A stretch of DNA of 64,000 bases from Verrucomicrobiota bacterium (GTDB taxonomy: Bacteria; Verrucomicrobiota; Verrucomicrobiia; Limisphaerales; UBA9464), in NCBI GenBank assembly GCA_017309115.1, contig JAFLEF010000015.1:62001-126000 (forward strand). The letters run 5' to 3'. Of the stretch, positions 1 through 8,165 are shown in pieces (position 1 is the first letter of the stretch; each line of letters begins with the position of its first letter). The translations under genes were made by a program, and so were the position numbers. Under the pieces are notes generated by a model. It saw only the letters and a program-made list of their open reading frames with translations, searched no databases and was not told the origin of the DNA.

Positions 1-963
1 AACGGCACCGGTGATCACCTGCGCACGCGCCTCACGCACACGATGGAAGTCGCCGCCATCTCCCGGAACATCGCCCGCGCACTCGGTCTCAATGAGGATC
101 TGGCCGAAACCATCGCTCTGGCCCACGACCTCGGACATTCCCCTTTCGGCCACACCGGGGAACATCGGCTCAATCAGCTGATGAAAGGTCACGGCGGATT
201 CGAACACAACCGCCAGAGTCTGCGGGTCGTGGAGGAACTCGAACGGAAGTATCCGCGCTTCACCGGTCTCAACCTGAGCTGGGAAGTCCGGGAAGGTCTG
301 TCCAAGCATGATCCCGACTTCGACCTGCCCGCCCGCGCCGCGCGCCTGGACCCGTACCACCAGCCGTCGCTCGAGGCGCAGATCGCCAATCTGTCCGACG
401 AAATTGCGTACTACAGCCATGATCTCGACGACGGACTCGACCACCGGTTGCTCGACGAGAAGAAACTCCTCGCTGAAGTCCAGGTCTGGGCCGAAGCCGC
501 CGCAGAAGTGAAGCAGCTCTTCGGCGTCCTTCCCGCGGAGAGCCGACGCTACTACACGATCCGGCAGATCATTGACCAGCAGGTCACCGATGTGGTGGAG
601 ACGACGCTGCGTCAGGTGGAGGCGGCAGGCGTCACCCAAGTGGACGAGGTTCGGGCTTGGAAGAAGCCGCTGGTGAGTTACAGCCCGACGCGGAAGAAGG
701 CGAATCTCGACCTCCGCAAATACCTGTACCGAAATCTCTATTACAATCCCGTCGTGGCCGAGCCCAACCGCCGCGCGGTGCGCATGCTGGGCGAGGTATT
801 CACGGCCTACCTGGAGCGTCCCGAAGAAATGGGTCGCGAAGCCCGCAAACAGGTGGCTCGGCTCGGACTCCACCGTGCGGTATGCGATTACGTAGCCAGC
901 ATGACCGACCGGTACGTCATCCAGGAACACAGCCGCCTCTTCGGACTCCAACTCCCCCGCTGA
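1..963 (+). CDS. dgt: dGTPase-like HD-domain triphosphohydrolase (5' end cut by window edge)
   Basis: The reading frame is open from base 1, so the N-terminus (about 50-60 residues by family comparison) lies outside the window; the ATG at 43 is internal to the homology. The opening residues DHLRTRLTHTMEVA and the following LAHDLGHSPFGHTGE are the classic first half of deoxyguanosinetriphosphate triphosphohydrolase, carrying the H...HD metal-binding set; the later Asp is in LSDEIAYYSHD. The enzyme hydrolyses dNTPs, classically dGTP, to the nucleoside plus tripolyphosphate in the cytoplasm and so trims dNTP pools. An nrdBA operon lies 17 kb away, but nothing ties the two together in sequence. 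Family assignment is firm; the substrate is inferred from the family. Confidence 0.9.
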   Translation, partial: NGTGDHLRTRLTHTMEVAAISRNIARALGLNEDLAETIALAHDLGHSPFGHTGEHRLNQLMKGHGGFEHNRQSLRVVEELERKYPRFTGLNLSWEVREGLSKHDPDFDLPARAARLDPYHQPSLEAQIANLSDEIAYYSHDLDDGLDHRLLDEKKLLAEVQVWAEAAAEVKQLFGVLPAESRRYYTIRQIIDQQVTDVVETTLRQVEAAGVTQVDEVRAWKKPLVSYSPTRKKANLDLRKYLYRNLYYNPVVAEPNRRAVRMLGEVFTAYLERPEEMGREARKQVARLGLHRAVCDYVASMTDRYVIQEHSRLFGLQLPR

Positions 964-969
964 CCCTAG

Positions 970-1097
970 CTTTCCCCGCCCCCCGGGTGGGGCGACGCTC
1001 CGCGGAGCCGTGTGGTGCGTCGCCCGCCACGCCTCGCGTCTTCCTTACCGCTTCCCGCTTCGCGCTTACCGGCTCTACCTCTCAGCTCTCAGCTCTC
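970..1097. repeat. Intergenic repeat block with period-7 units
   Basis: This gap holds a copy, in inverted orientation, of the family repeat seen at 3021-3227 and 6659-6825. Bases 1047-1073 are a run of related heptamers (CTTACCG, CTTCCCG, CTTCGCG, CTTACCG), followed by CTCAGCT units at 1081-1097. A GC-rich stretch at 985-1010 resembles the start of the tandem units at 4311. No gene is seen. Confidence 0.75.
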
Positions 1098-1104
1098 TGC
1101 TAAT

Positions 1105-1761
1105 TCACACCCCCATCCTCCTCCGAAACTCCCGACACGCACCCGCGACATCCGGCGCCCGCAAAATCGCTGAAACCACACAAATCCGCGTCGCCCCCGC
1201 CGCCTGAATCTCCTCGAGATTCTCCAACGTGATGCCCCCAATCGCGAACCACGGCAGGGTCACGTTCTGCGCCGCCCAACGCACATACTCCAACGTCACC
1301 GGCGGACGTCCCGGTTTGGTGGGCGTGGCGAAAATCGGGCCGATGGCGATGTAGTCCGGCCCGGCCGCGACCGCCCGCTGCGCCTGCTCGGGCGCATGCG
1401 TGCTCAACCCAAATTCCATTTGCGATCCTGGACCCCGCAGTTCCGCCACCTGCCGATACCCGGCCTCAAAAAAATCCTCCTGACCCAGATGACACACGTC
1501 CGCTCCGAGATCCCGTGCGAGTTCGACATGATCATTGATCACCAACCGCACTCCGGCCGCCCGGGTCACCGGCAACAACTGTTCCGCCACCCGCCGCACC
1601 TTCTCGACCTCCATTCCCTTGGCCCGCCATTGAATGAGATCGGCGCCCCCATCGCACAATTGCCGGGCCAGCGTGACCGGTTCCCGACCCGCCAAATAGG
1701 CTGAGTCCACGAAGGCGTACAGCCGGCAATCCGAAAGAGGCTTCAAGCGAACAAGGGACAT
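1105..1761 (-). CDS. thiE: Thiamine-phosphate synthase
   Basis: The 218-residue product has the usual ThiE length (about 210) and motifs in order: LIQWRAKGM near residue 36 (phosphate/HMP-PP loop), INDHVELA, GADVCHLGQED, GLSTHAPEQA, DYIAIGPIFATPTKPG and a C-terminal FAIGGI glycine loop. It condenses HMP-pyrophosphate with the thiazole phosphate to give thiamine phosphate in the cytoplasm. I chose the ATG at 1761; the same frame stays open further upstream, but that part lies over the pseudopilin gene and has no ThiE similarity. It starts 20 bases after the pseudopilin stop, so the two may be cotranscribed although their functions are unrelated. No TPP riboswitch is visible upstream, and no other thi gene is in the window. 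Confidence 0.93.
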   Translation of the reverse strand: MSLVRLKPLSDCRLYAFVDSAYLAGREPVTLARQLCDGGADLIQWRAKGMEVEKVRRVAEQLLPVTRAAGVRLVINDHVELARDLGADVCHLGQEDFFEAGYRQVAELRGPGSQMEFGLSTHAPEQAQRAVAAGPDYIAIGPIFATPTKPGRPPVTLEYVRWAAQNVTLPWFAIGGITLENLEEIQAAGATRICVVSAILRAPDVAGACREFRRRMGV

Positions 1762-1781
1762 CCCGTCGGCACCCGCAGCAC

Positions 1782-2627
1782 TCAGCGCCTCACCGTGGTG
1801 TGCGCCCTCAACCAATCCGTGTCCGTCCGACTCGTCGTTCCTGGCACTCCACTGTGAACCGCGTGGAAATCGCCCTTGTAGGTCGGCCGAATGAACCGCG
1901 CGTCGCGCCATTTGTGCCCCTCCGCATGACCATCGGCCATCGCGAAACTGGATACCTGACCATGGTAATTCCCCGGAACGTGATACGCACCGTTGTTTCC
2001 CGTCATGTTCACTCCGAAGAACGGACGGCAGATACTCTCCGGATGCACCTCTCCGAAGACAAAGATTTCGCTCGGGCCGACCACTTGTCCGGTCTTCCGC
2101 GGCACCACCCAAGTCCGGTCGTCGCCCTGACCGTTGTAGGAGGTCCCGGTCCAACCTACGAACGAGTTCATCGCGTACGTGCGAGGATTACGTGACTTTC
2201 TTCCATTCACGATCGACACGTAACGGTCACCCGGACACTTGAAGCTGCCCTTCGTCTTCAAGTACGGGGCGATCAAGGATACCCGTTCATTGATCAATCC
2301 ATCCGCCGAACCTTCCATCAGATTGCTGCCCTCGCGACCCTCGGTCCACAGCTTTGGAACAAAGTTAGCCGGAGGAGAGACCAGACTGACATTGGCATCC
2401 CCTTCCCCATTGGGCGCGAAATAGTCGTTGAAGTCCGTGGCGTACAGCAGCGACGCCGTGATGAGCTGCTTGGTGTTGTTCAGACACGAGATGCCCGTCG
2501 CCTTAGTCTTCGCGTTCGACAGCGCGGGCAACAGCATGCCGGCCAGAATCGCGATGATCGCGATCACCACCAGCAGTTCAATCAGAGTAAATCCGCGCCG
2601 GCGGACTGGATGGAAGGTGGACTTCAT
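1782..2627 (-). CDS. Type II secretion-like pseudopilin with H-X9-DG motif
   Basis: The 281-residue protein begins with a short basic leader and the prepilin cleavage/methylation motif [19 protein letters not shown] at residues 12-30, so it should be cut by PilD-type peptidase before Phe and inserted in the inner membrane. The C-terminal half contains [13 protein letters not shown], an exact H-X9-DG signature of the large pseudopilin families in Verrucomicrobia, Planctomycetes and Lentisphaerae. The globular part has paired Cys (SCLNN, KCPGD). No secretion ATPase or secretin gene is nearby, so it is an orphan minor pseudopilin of unknown partner. A start at ATG 2627 is well supported because the leader directly precedes the motif. 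Confidence 0.9.
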   Translation of the reverse strand: MKSTFHPVRRRGFTLIELLVVIAIIAILAGMLLPALSNAKTKATGISCLNNTKQLITASLLYATDFNDYFAPNGEGDANVSLVSPPANFVPKLWTEGREGSNLMEGSADGLINERVSLIAPYLKTKGSFKCPGDRYVSIVNGRKSRNPRTYAMNSFVGWTGTSYNGQGDDRTWVVPRKTGQVVGPSEIFVFGEVHPESICRPFFGVNMTGNNGAYHVPGNYHGQVSSFAMADGHAEGHKWRDARFIRPTYKGDFHAVHSGVPGTTSRTDTDWLRAHTTVRR

Positions 2628-2654
2628 GGCGTTCGACCAAGCTACCGACCGAAC

Positions 2655-2966
2655 CTAGGGCTGCAAGTCTGCAAGCAACCCTTCGATCTCCGCGAGCGGC
2701 CCCTCATGATGCTGCGCCAGGGCCAGATCCCGCGCCCGCTCCAAGCCGGCGATGGCCCCCGCCCGGTCGCCCAACTCCAGATCGCACTTGCTGATCAGAA
2801 TCTGAACCACCATCCAATCGGGCTTTTTGCGCAAGGCCTGGACGAGGTTCTCCCGCGCCCCGGTGAAGTCTCCCTGATCAAACAGCGCCCGGCCCAGGCT
2901 AAACCGGGCTAACTCGTTCTCGGGAAATTGCGCCACCATCTGGCGATGTCGTTCCAACGGATCCAT
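2655..2966 (-). CDS. Small tetratricopeptide-repeat protein
   Basis: The 103-residue product (ATG at 2966) is almost entirely helical repeat: ELARFSLGRALFDQGDFTGARENLVQALRKKPDW is a textbook TPR unit, followed by a second, degenerate one with ISKCDLELGDRAGAIAGLERA. Such proteins mediate protein-protein contacts; the partner is unknown. A TTG start at 3017 would add 17 residues without similarity, so ATG is preferred. It lies 27 bases upstream of the pseudopilin on the same strand and may be cotranscribed with it and thiE. No signal peptide is visible. Confidence 0.75.
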   Translation of the reverse strand: MDPLERHRQMVAQFPENELARFSLGRALFDQGDFTGARENLVQALRKKPDWMVVQILISKCDLELGDRAGAIAGLERARDLALAQHHEGPLAEIEGLLADLQP

Positions 2967-3020
2967 TGGAAAACCCTGCGGTGCCCCCACCCATTTCTCA
3001 ACCGCGAACTCCCACAAGTC

Positions 3021-3227
3021 AGCTGAGAGCTGAGAGCTGAGAGGTAAAACCGGGAAGCGGGAAGCGGGAAGCGGGAGGGCGACGCAACGCGAAGCCTATG
3101 GAGTGCGGTAGCCATGCTAGCCATGCTACCGCTTTCCCATTTTCCCCGACGTGAGTGGAGTGGTGACGCGTGATTCACCGAGACACCAACCCCAAACCAG
3201 TTGAGAGTTGAAAGTTGAGAGTTGAGA
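3021..3227. repeat. Dispersed intergenic repeat, copy A (heptamers plus palindrome)
   Basis: In order: three AGCTGAG heptamers (3021-3041), a GGGAAGC heptamer run (about 3052-3077), a segment containing TATGGAGTGCGGTAGC and a facing GCTACCGC (3098-3132), then a conserved tail ending near GTGATTC (3177), and a variant AGTTGAG heptamer run (3199-3227). The same parts in the same order occur at 6659-6868. A short direct duplication of TAGCCATGC lies inside the palindrome. No gene is seen. Confidence 0.85.
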
Positions 3228-3457
3228 GAAAAGACCTGGAATCCAGCACGTTAGAAGTGTCGCCCGGTTTGTGGACACAAGGCACATCCGGTTCACCAGT
3301 TATGGCTCCACTCCCCTCTCAGCTCTCAGCTTCCCCCAGGAATGGCGACGCAACGCGAAGCCGCCTCGATCCTCCGCCCTTACCGCTTACCCCTTACCCT
3401 TCCCTCCTCCCAACTCTCCACTGGCATTTCCTCCCCCCACTCCGCTTTGCTTGGGCC

Positions 3458-4243
3458 ATGCCGAAAAGCACCTGGATTTTCGCCAGCATCCTGTCCGCGT
3501 TGGTGCTGCTGTCGATTGGCTGGCTTCAGATCCAATCCAACAATCGGGCGCGCGCCCAGGCCGAAGCCCGGGCCGCCGAGGCCGCCAGTCGCCAAGCCGC
3601 GGACGCTTCCACCAATGCCGCCCTCGCCGCCGAGTTGCTCGTCGCGCTGGCCCGCGTGGCCGAACTGGAAGAAGCCGTCGCCCTAGCCGAAAAGGCCCAG
3701 GTCGGCCTCGAGCAGCAAATGCGCGGCGAATTGGAGTCCCGGGACGTGACCATCTCCGAGCTGCGCGGCCGGCTCACCGTCGATATTCTCGACCGCATCC
3801 TCTTCCCTTCCGGAGAAGCCCGACTTAAGCCCGAAGGCGAGGCGCTTCTGGGCAAGGTGGCTAGCATTCTTGCCAAGTATCCCGATCGCGCCGTCCAGAT
3901 TGTGGGCCACACCGACAACGTGCCCATTCGCAGCCGAACCGCTGAGGGATTCACCGACAACTGGGCTCTGTCGGCCGGTCGCGCCGTGTCGGCCGTCCGT
4001 TATTTGACCGAGCGCGCCGGAGTCGATCCGCGCCGACTCAGTGCCGTCGGCGCCGGCGAATACCGCCCCATCGCCCCCAACGACACCGCCGAAGGACGCG
4101 CCCGCAATCGGCGCATCGCCATCGTCGTTCTGCCCGAGGAATTCGCCGCCCCTGACGTCAAGCCCCCCACCCCAGTCCCTACGCCCGCCCCCGACCCCGC
4201 TGCTCCCGCGGCACCCGAACCCGAGACCACCCCACAGCCGTAG
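3458..4243 (+). CDS. OmpA/MotB-domain envelope protein with coiled coil
   Basis: The 261-residue product has one N-terminal membrane helix (about residues 6-23), an Ala/Glu-rich coiled coil (about 28-110), an OmpA-like peptidoglycan-binding domain (about 118-230), and a Pro/Ala-rich tail. The domain shows VGHTDNVPI, NWALSAGRAVSAVRYL and GRARNRRIAIVV, the conserved Asp and Arg positions that hold diaminopimelate. It should be anchored in the inner membrane and reach the cell wall, like MotB, but no MotA partner is adjacent and the plug region is not recognisable, so flagellar function is not supported. ATG 3458 is chosen because it starts the membrane anchor; the frame extends upstream only through repeat DNA. 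Confidence 0.87.
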   Translation: MPKSTWIFASILSALVLLSIGWLQIQSNNRARAQAEARAAEAASRQAADASTNAALAAELLVALARVAELEEAVALAEKAQVGLEQQMRGELESRDVTISELRGRLTVDILDRILFPSGEARLKPEGEALLGKVASILAKYPDRAVQIVGHTDNVPIRSRTAEGFTDNWALSAGRAVSAVRYLTERAGVDPRRLSAVGAGEYRPIAPNDTAEGRARNRRIAIVVLPEEFAAPDVKPPTPVPTPAPDPAAPAAPEPETTPQP

Positions 4244-4248
4244 GAACC

Positions 4249-4283
4249 AGCTGAGAGCTGAGAGCTGAGAGCTGAGAGCTGAG
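4249..4283. repeat. Heptanucleotide array, five AGCTGAG units
   Basis: Five perfect tandem copies of AGCTGAG start 6 bases after the OmpA-domain gene stop. They are followed by AGG and by two GGTAAGC units at 4292-4305. Confidence 0.95.
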
Positions 4284-4310
4284 AGGAAAGCGGTAAGCGG
4301 TAAGCCGCCC

Positions 4311-4680
4311 CCCGGTGGGGCGAGGTTACACCGAGCCGTTCGCGTCCCAACGAATCACGCGTCCGGAGTCCACACACCCACGGCTCCGCAGAGCGTCGCC
4401 CCACCATTCCGACCTCTCAGCTCTCAGCTTTCCTACCCCGGTGGGACGAGGTTACACCGAGCCGTTCGCGTCCCGGCGAGTGACGCGTCCGGAACCCACA
4501 CACGCATGGCTTCGCGGAGCGTCGCCCCACCAATCCGACCTCTCAGCTCTCAGCTCTCAGCTCTCAGCTCTCAGCTTTCCTCGCCCCGGTGGGGCGAGGC
4601 TCCGCCGAGCCGTTCGCGTCGCAGCGAATCACCGCGTCACCAGTCCACACACGCACGCTCCAGAGCTTCGCCCTACCTAT
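4311..4680. repeat. Three tandem copies of a 126-148 bp unit
   Basis: Units begin with CCCGGTGGG at 4311, 4437 and 4585. Each continues through CGAGG, then ACCGAGCCGTTCGCGTC (third copy diverged just before it), a variable stretch, CCACACAC, and a segment ending in a variant of AGCGTCGCCC. Units one and two end in CTCAGCT heptamers: two in the first, five perfect ones (4542-4576) in the second. The length difference is largely due to the heptamer count. The third unit runs into the palindrome segment at 4679. Short pieces of the same unit (AGAGCGTCGCCCTAC) recur near 26650 and 47020. No coding potential is convincing. Confidence 0.9.
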
Positions 4681-4796
4681 GGAGCAGTGCGGTAGCGAAG
4701 CCTGCAAAGCTATCACTTTTCGTCCCGGCTGCTGGAGCGTCAGGACATTCCGGAACCCCGCCCGCCATCCAAGCGCCCCAATAAAGCGGCAGAAGG

Positions 4797-4980
4797 CTAG
4801 CCCGGATGTTTCACAGGCTTTTGTCACGAGGCGCAGCGAAACCCTGTCTGGCAAGGCGGCCGAAGCGGTTCCGAGCCTGGCTGTATGGGGACATACTGTC
4901 CGGCGAGGAACGCGAGGCCAACGCCGCCAGACGGGCTTGCAGCCAGCCGCAGTAGAAAGAGTGTGAAACATCCGGGCTAG
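4797..4980. mobile_element. 184-bp MITE-like element with perfect 19-bp terminal inverted repeats
   Basis: Bases 4797-4815 read CTAGCCCGGATGTTTCACA and bases 4962-4980 are the exact reverse complement. The outer CTAG is itself palindromic, so it may be a 4-bp target duplication around 15-bp inverted repeats. The 146-bp interior has no convincing reading frame. The size, perfect ends and lack of a transposase fit a non-autonomous miniature inverted-repeat element. It sits inside a repeat-filled gap. No second copy of the ends was noticed in the window. Confidence 0.75.
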
Positions 4981-5180
4981 AGAGCTGCCGCACTCCAAAC
5001 GCTTCGCGCACCCTTACCGCTTACCCCTTACCTGCATTACCCCTCCCACTTTCTCCCCCTCTCCCCTTCCTGTTTTCTTGTTTTCCAGATTCACCCCTTA
5101 CCCGCTTTACCTCTCAACTTTGCTCCAAAATCACGCTCCACCCTTGCCGACAGCCCGTCGTCCGGATACTTGCAAAGCCC
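4981..5180. other. Repeat-derived polypyrimidine intergenic stretch
   Basis: It begins with CTGCCGCACTCC and CGCTTCGCG, a pair also found at 48660-48685. It continues with CTTACCG/CTTACCC heptamers (about 5011-5031) and a long C/T-rich run to about 5110. A TTCCAGATTCAC motif near 5085 recurs near 48752 in a second C/T-rich gap. It precedes the transporter gene; no promoter is recognisable. Confidence 0.6.
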
Positions 5181-6635
5181 GTGAGTTCACCTGCCTCCGC
5201 CGCCACCACGACTGCCGGCTCCCCTCCGGCCTCCGATCGGTGGCCCTCGCAAGTCAAATTCATCATCGGGAACGAAGCCTGCGAGCGCTACAGCTTCTAC
5301 GGCATGAAGGGCATTCTCGCCGGCTACATCACCGGCGAAGTAGTCCGGGGCGGACTGGGCCACTCGAAGGATGTCGCCACGATCTGGATTCACCTCTTCA
5401 TCATGGCGAACTACTTCATGCCGCTGTTGGGCGCCTACCTTTCCGACAAACTCTGGGGCCGCTACAAAACCATCCTCTGGATCTCCCTCTTCTACTGCGC
5501 CGGCCACGGCGTCCTAGCCCTGAGCGATCTCACCTCCAGCCTGGAGGTGCGGACCTGGATGCTCTGGGGCGGCCTCGCCCTGATCGCCTTCGGTGCTGGC
5601 GGCATCAAACCGTGCGTCTCCGCCTTCATGGGCGATCAATTCAAGGAAGGTAAATCCCGGCTCTACCAAAAGGCCTTCGCGGCATTCTACTTCGCAATCA
5701 ACTTCGGCTCCTTCTTCTCCTTCCTCACCATTCCCTTCATCGCCAAGCGCTTTGGCTACGGCTGGGCCTTCGGGATTCCAGGCGTCCTGATGGGCATCGC
5801 CACGCTGATCTTCTGGCTGGGACGCCACCGCTACATCCGGGTTCCGCCCACCCGGGAAACCAAGGTCGCCGGCTTCTTTCCGGTGTTTTTCGCCGCGCTA
5901 AAGAATGGACGCTTCGGCAAAGGATTTTGGGACGGCGCGCGTTCCCAGTTTTCCGCCGAGGAAATCAGCGCCGCCCAGTCGGTCCTGCCCGTGCTCAGCA
6001 TCTTTGCGCTCATTCCCCCGTTCTGGGCGATGTTCGATCAGCACTCCTCCACCTGGGTACTCCAAGCCAAGTCGATGATCCCGCTCCAGATCACCGACAC
6101 CTACAGCATCGGCGGCGAGGAAATGCAGTCCCTGAATCCGCTGCTGGTCATGATTCTGGTGCCCTTGCTGACCGGTGTGCTTTACCCGCTGCTCGGATCG
6201 TTGATCACCCCGCTGCGCCGCATTGGCATGGGCATGTTCATCGCGGGCACGTCCTATCTGGTCGTCGCCTGGATCCAGGCTCGGATCGATTCCAACGTCC
6301 AGATGAGCGTGCTCTGGCAAGCCGTGCCGTACCTCATTCTAACCACGGCGGAGGTGCTCGTTTCGACCACCGGCTTGGAATTCGCATACACCCAGGCGGC
6401 CAAGAGCATGAAGAGTTTCATCATGAGTTTCTGGCTGCTGACCGTGGCGGCCGGCAACGGCTTGGTCGCGCTGATCACCAAGTTTGGCGGCGCCGGCAGC
6501 CACGATGCGTCGGTCAGCCCTGGCCGCTTCCTGATGTACGCCCTGCTGACTTTCGCGGTCTCGGTGATCTTCGTCGTCGTGGCCCTCTTCTACCGTTACC
6601 GCGACACCCCGCCCCCCGAACCCACCCCCGCCTGA
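5181..6635 (+). CDS. POT/PTR2-family proton-dependent oligopeptide transporter
   Basis: The 484-residue membrane protein starts at GTG 5181. Residues 31-41 (NEACERYSFYG) match the ExxERFxYY motif of POT transporters, which couples proton binding to transport. It is followed by a TM2-TM3 loop LLGAYLSDKLWGRYKTI and the GGIKPCVSAFMGDQF region that matches the PTR2 signature. About 12-14 hydrophobic segments can be counted. It should import di- or tripeptides with protons across the inner membrane; peptidomimetic or nitrate substrates occur in the family, so the substrate is unproven. The gene stands alone between two repeat-filled gaps. No Shine-Dalgarno is clear at the GTG, so the start is less certain than the family. 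Confidence 0.93.
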   Translation: MSSPASAATTTAGSPPASDRWPSQVKFIIGNEACERYSFYGMKGILAGYITGEVVRGGLGHSKDVATIWIHLFIMANYFMPLLGAYLSDKLWGRYKTILWISLFYCAGHGVLALSDLTSSLEVRTWMLWGGLALIAFGAGGIKPCVSAFMGDQFKEGKSRLYQKAFAAFYFAINFGSFFSFLTIPFIAKRFGYGWAFGIPGVLMGIATLIFWLGRHRYIRVPPTRETKVAGFFPVFFAALKNGRFGKGFWDGARSQFSAEEISAAQSVLPVLSIFALIPPFWAMFDQHSSTWVLQAKSMIPLQITDTYSIGGEEMQSLNPLLVMILVPLLTGVLYPLLGSLITPLRRIGMGMFIAGTSYLVVAWIQARIDSNVQMSVLWQAVPYLILTTAEVLVSTTGLEFAYTQAAKSMKSFIMSFWLLTVAAGNGLVALITKFGGAGSHDASVSPGRFLMYALLTFAVSVIFVVVALFYRYRDTPPPEPTPA

Positions 6636-6658
6636 GCCTCTCCACCGGGGCCGGGGAA

Positions 6659-6868
6659 AGCTGAGAGCTGAGAGCTGAGAGCTGAGAGGTAAAGCCGGTG
6701 AGCGCGAAGCGGGAAGCGGGAAGGAATACGCGAAGCCTATGGAGTGCGGTAGCATGGCGAGCCATGCTACCGCTTTCCCATTTCCCCCAGACGTGGGTGG
6801 AGTAGTGGCGCGTGATTCGCCGGGCCGCTCGTTTGATTGTGAGGCCAAGGTGGCTTCTCTCAACTCTC
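6659..6868. repeat. Dispersed intergenic repeat, copy B
   Basis: It has the same architecture as 3021-3227: four AGCTGAG heptamers (6659-6686), a GGGAAGC-type run, TATGGAGTGCGGTAGC, a palindrome, the tail TTTCCCATTT...GTGATTC, then CTCTCAA units. The two copies are collinear over about 170 bases with scattered mismatches, so they are paralogous copies of one element. Confidence 0.85.
6746..6773. repeat. Perfect 13-bp palindrome (REP-like hairpin)
   Basis: GCGGTAGCATGGC (6746-6758) is followed after two bases by its exact reverse complement. Related but imperfect hairpins with the GCGGTAGC/GCTACCGC arms lie at 3105-3132 and 37934-37961, and a decayed one lies at 4688-4710. Confidence 0.85.
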
Positions 6869-6983
6869 AACTGCTCTTCTTCACCCTTACCCCTTACCCC
6901 TTACCCGCCTCCCAGTCTTCCTTCCCCCTTGCCCCTTCCCCCTTACCTGCCTTCAATGCCCTTGGCCGCGAGTCCTTGCCTCC
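6869..6983. other. C/T-rich gap with CTTACCC heptamers ahead of the tRNA
   Basis: Three CTTACCC-type units (about 6884-6907) lead into a C/T-rich stretch that ends at the tRNA gene. No gene or promoter is recognised. Confidence 0.55.
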
Positions 6984-7059
6984 GCCCCGATAGCTCAAAT
7001 GGATAGAGCAGTCGTTTCCTAAACGACGGATCCAGGTTCAATTCCTGGTCGGGGCACCA
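6984..7059 (+). tRNA. tRNA-Arg (anticodon CCT)
   Basis: A full cloverleaf can be drawn: acceptor GCCCCGA (6984-6990) pairs with TCGGGGC (7049-7055). The D arm is GCTC...GAGC, the anticodon stem GTCGT/ACGAC encloses loop TTCCTAA with anticodon CCT, and the T arm is CAGG-TTCAATT-CCTG. The discriminator A is followed by a genomically encoded CCA (7057-7059). It reads AGG codons. Confidence 0.97.
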
Positions 7060-7119
7060 GTTGATAATTCGCCCTCCGGCGCCAGTGACCCGAACGCGAC
7101 GACGGAAGGCACGCTGCCA

Positions 7120-8124
7120 TCACGGCTGGGGATCTCTGTTCCTCCGTCGCCATTCGGTGGGCGACCGACCTTCCCACTCCTGGAAGGCCCGGAAGAAGGA
7201 GTTGGTATCTTCGTAACCCAGCAGGAAGGCGATTTCGCTGAACTCGACGGTGGCTTGCTTGAGATAGTGGTGGGCCAGCTCTCTCCGGACGTCCTCCAGC
7301 AGTTCTTGGAAGGTGACTTTCGATTCGGAGAGACGGCGTTGAAGTGTGCGGACGCTCAGACCGAGTTCTTGGGCCACATCCTGCACCGTCGGCCGTTTCC
7401 CCGCCAGGGAGCGCCTTAGGGTCTGCTTCGCCAGTTCGCCCGCATCCTTGCGCGTGTTCCGTGAGTTCAGTTCCGAGTCCAACTGCGCCGCGATCATCGT
7501 CACCAGTTCTTCGTTCTGGGTCACAAACGGGCGGTCAAGATCCCCGCTGCGAAACACCAGCGCATTGCGGTCCGCCCGGAACCGCACCTGGCAGCCGAAA
7601 TGATTTTCGAGCAGGTCGCGATGTTTGGCCGGCCGGTTCAATTCCAAGCGCAGGGGCGAGATTTCGCCGTCGGAGCCCCGCCGCGCCACGTTCACAATCC
7701 AGGAAAGCCCCACATCGACCATGATGTCCGGCTCAGTTTCCTTCGCTTCGAGAAAGAAGAACTCCACCGAAGTTTCCTGCTCCTTTCTCCGAACGCGGAT
7801 TTCCTCCGGACACGTCAGCTGTTTGTAGCGGGCCAGACGTTGCAGGGCATCGCCGAAGGATCGGCTGCAAACCCCGGCAATCGCCACCGGATGACTGCGC
7901 TCAAATCGCAACTCCGAGCCCAGCCGCAGGCCAAATCCAGGGTCGGGACACAATTCGGCAACGCTCCGCCAAAGCGCGAAGATTTCAGCCGTAGTGACGT
8001 AGATCTTGTCCTGCTCGAAGAGATTGGCGGGCAATCCCGCGCGGCGAAGCAGTGCCGCTACGGGAATTTCTTCCTGCGCGAACCGCAGTGCCCAGCCTTT
8101 GGTGATTCGAAATCGATCTGGCAT
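7120..8124 (-). CDS. AraC/XylS-family transcriptional regulator
   Basis: The 334-residue protein (ATG at 8124) has an N-terminal ligand-sensing domain of the arabinose_bd type (about residues 20-205) and a C-terminal AraC double helix-turn-helix in the last 100 residues. The first helix pair is VAQELGLSVRTLQRRLSESKVTFQELL and the second is EIAFLLGYEDTNSFFRAFQEWEGRSPTEWR, a near-ideal match to the family. It is a cytoplasmic DNA-binding activator or repressor; its target and ligand cannot be read from the window. A GTG at 8169 overlaps the upstream stop by GTGA and would add 15 residues; coupling to that truncated gene is possible, but the ATG fits the domain start better. Confidence 0.9.
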   Translation of the reverse strand: MPDRFRITKGWALRFAQEEIPVAALLRRAGLPANLFEQDKIYVTTAEIFALWRSVAELCPDPGFGLRLGSELRFERSHPVAIAGVCSRSFGDALQRLARYKQLTCPEEIRVRRKEQETSVEFFFLEAKETEPDIMVDVGLSWIVNVARRGSDGEISPLRLELNRPAKHRDLLENHFGCQVRFRADRNALVFRSGDLDRPFVTQNEELVTMIAAQLDSELNSRNTRKDAGELAKQTLRRSLAGKRPTVQDVAQELGLSVRTLQRRLSESKVTFQELLEDVRRELAHHYLKQATVEFSEIAFLLGYEDTNSFFRAFQEWEGRSPTEWRRRNRDPQP

Positions 8125-8165
8125 TGGTGGATTGCGCTGCCGTCGCAAAAAGAGCTCGGCGGCGG

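Noticed and set aside
1762..2660. TPP riboswitch for thiE
   Set aside because: No thi-box sequence was found upstream of thiE or of the pseudopilin gene.
3215..3457. N-terminal extension of the OmpA-domain protein
   Set aside because: The extra 81 codons translate repeat and C/T-rich DNA; the membrane anchor begins at ATG 3458.
4249..4680. CRISPR array
   Set aside because: Period is 7 bases or about 130 bases with no unique spacers of 30-40 bases and no cas genes.
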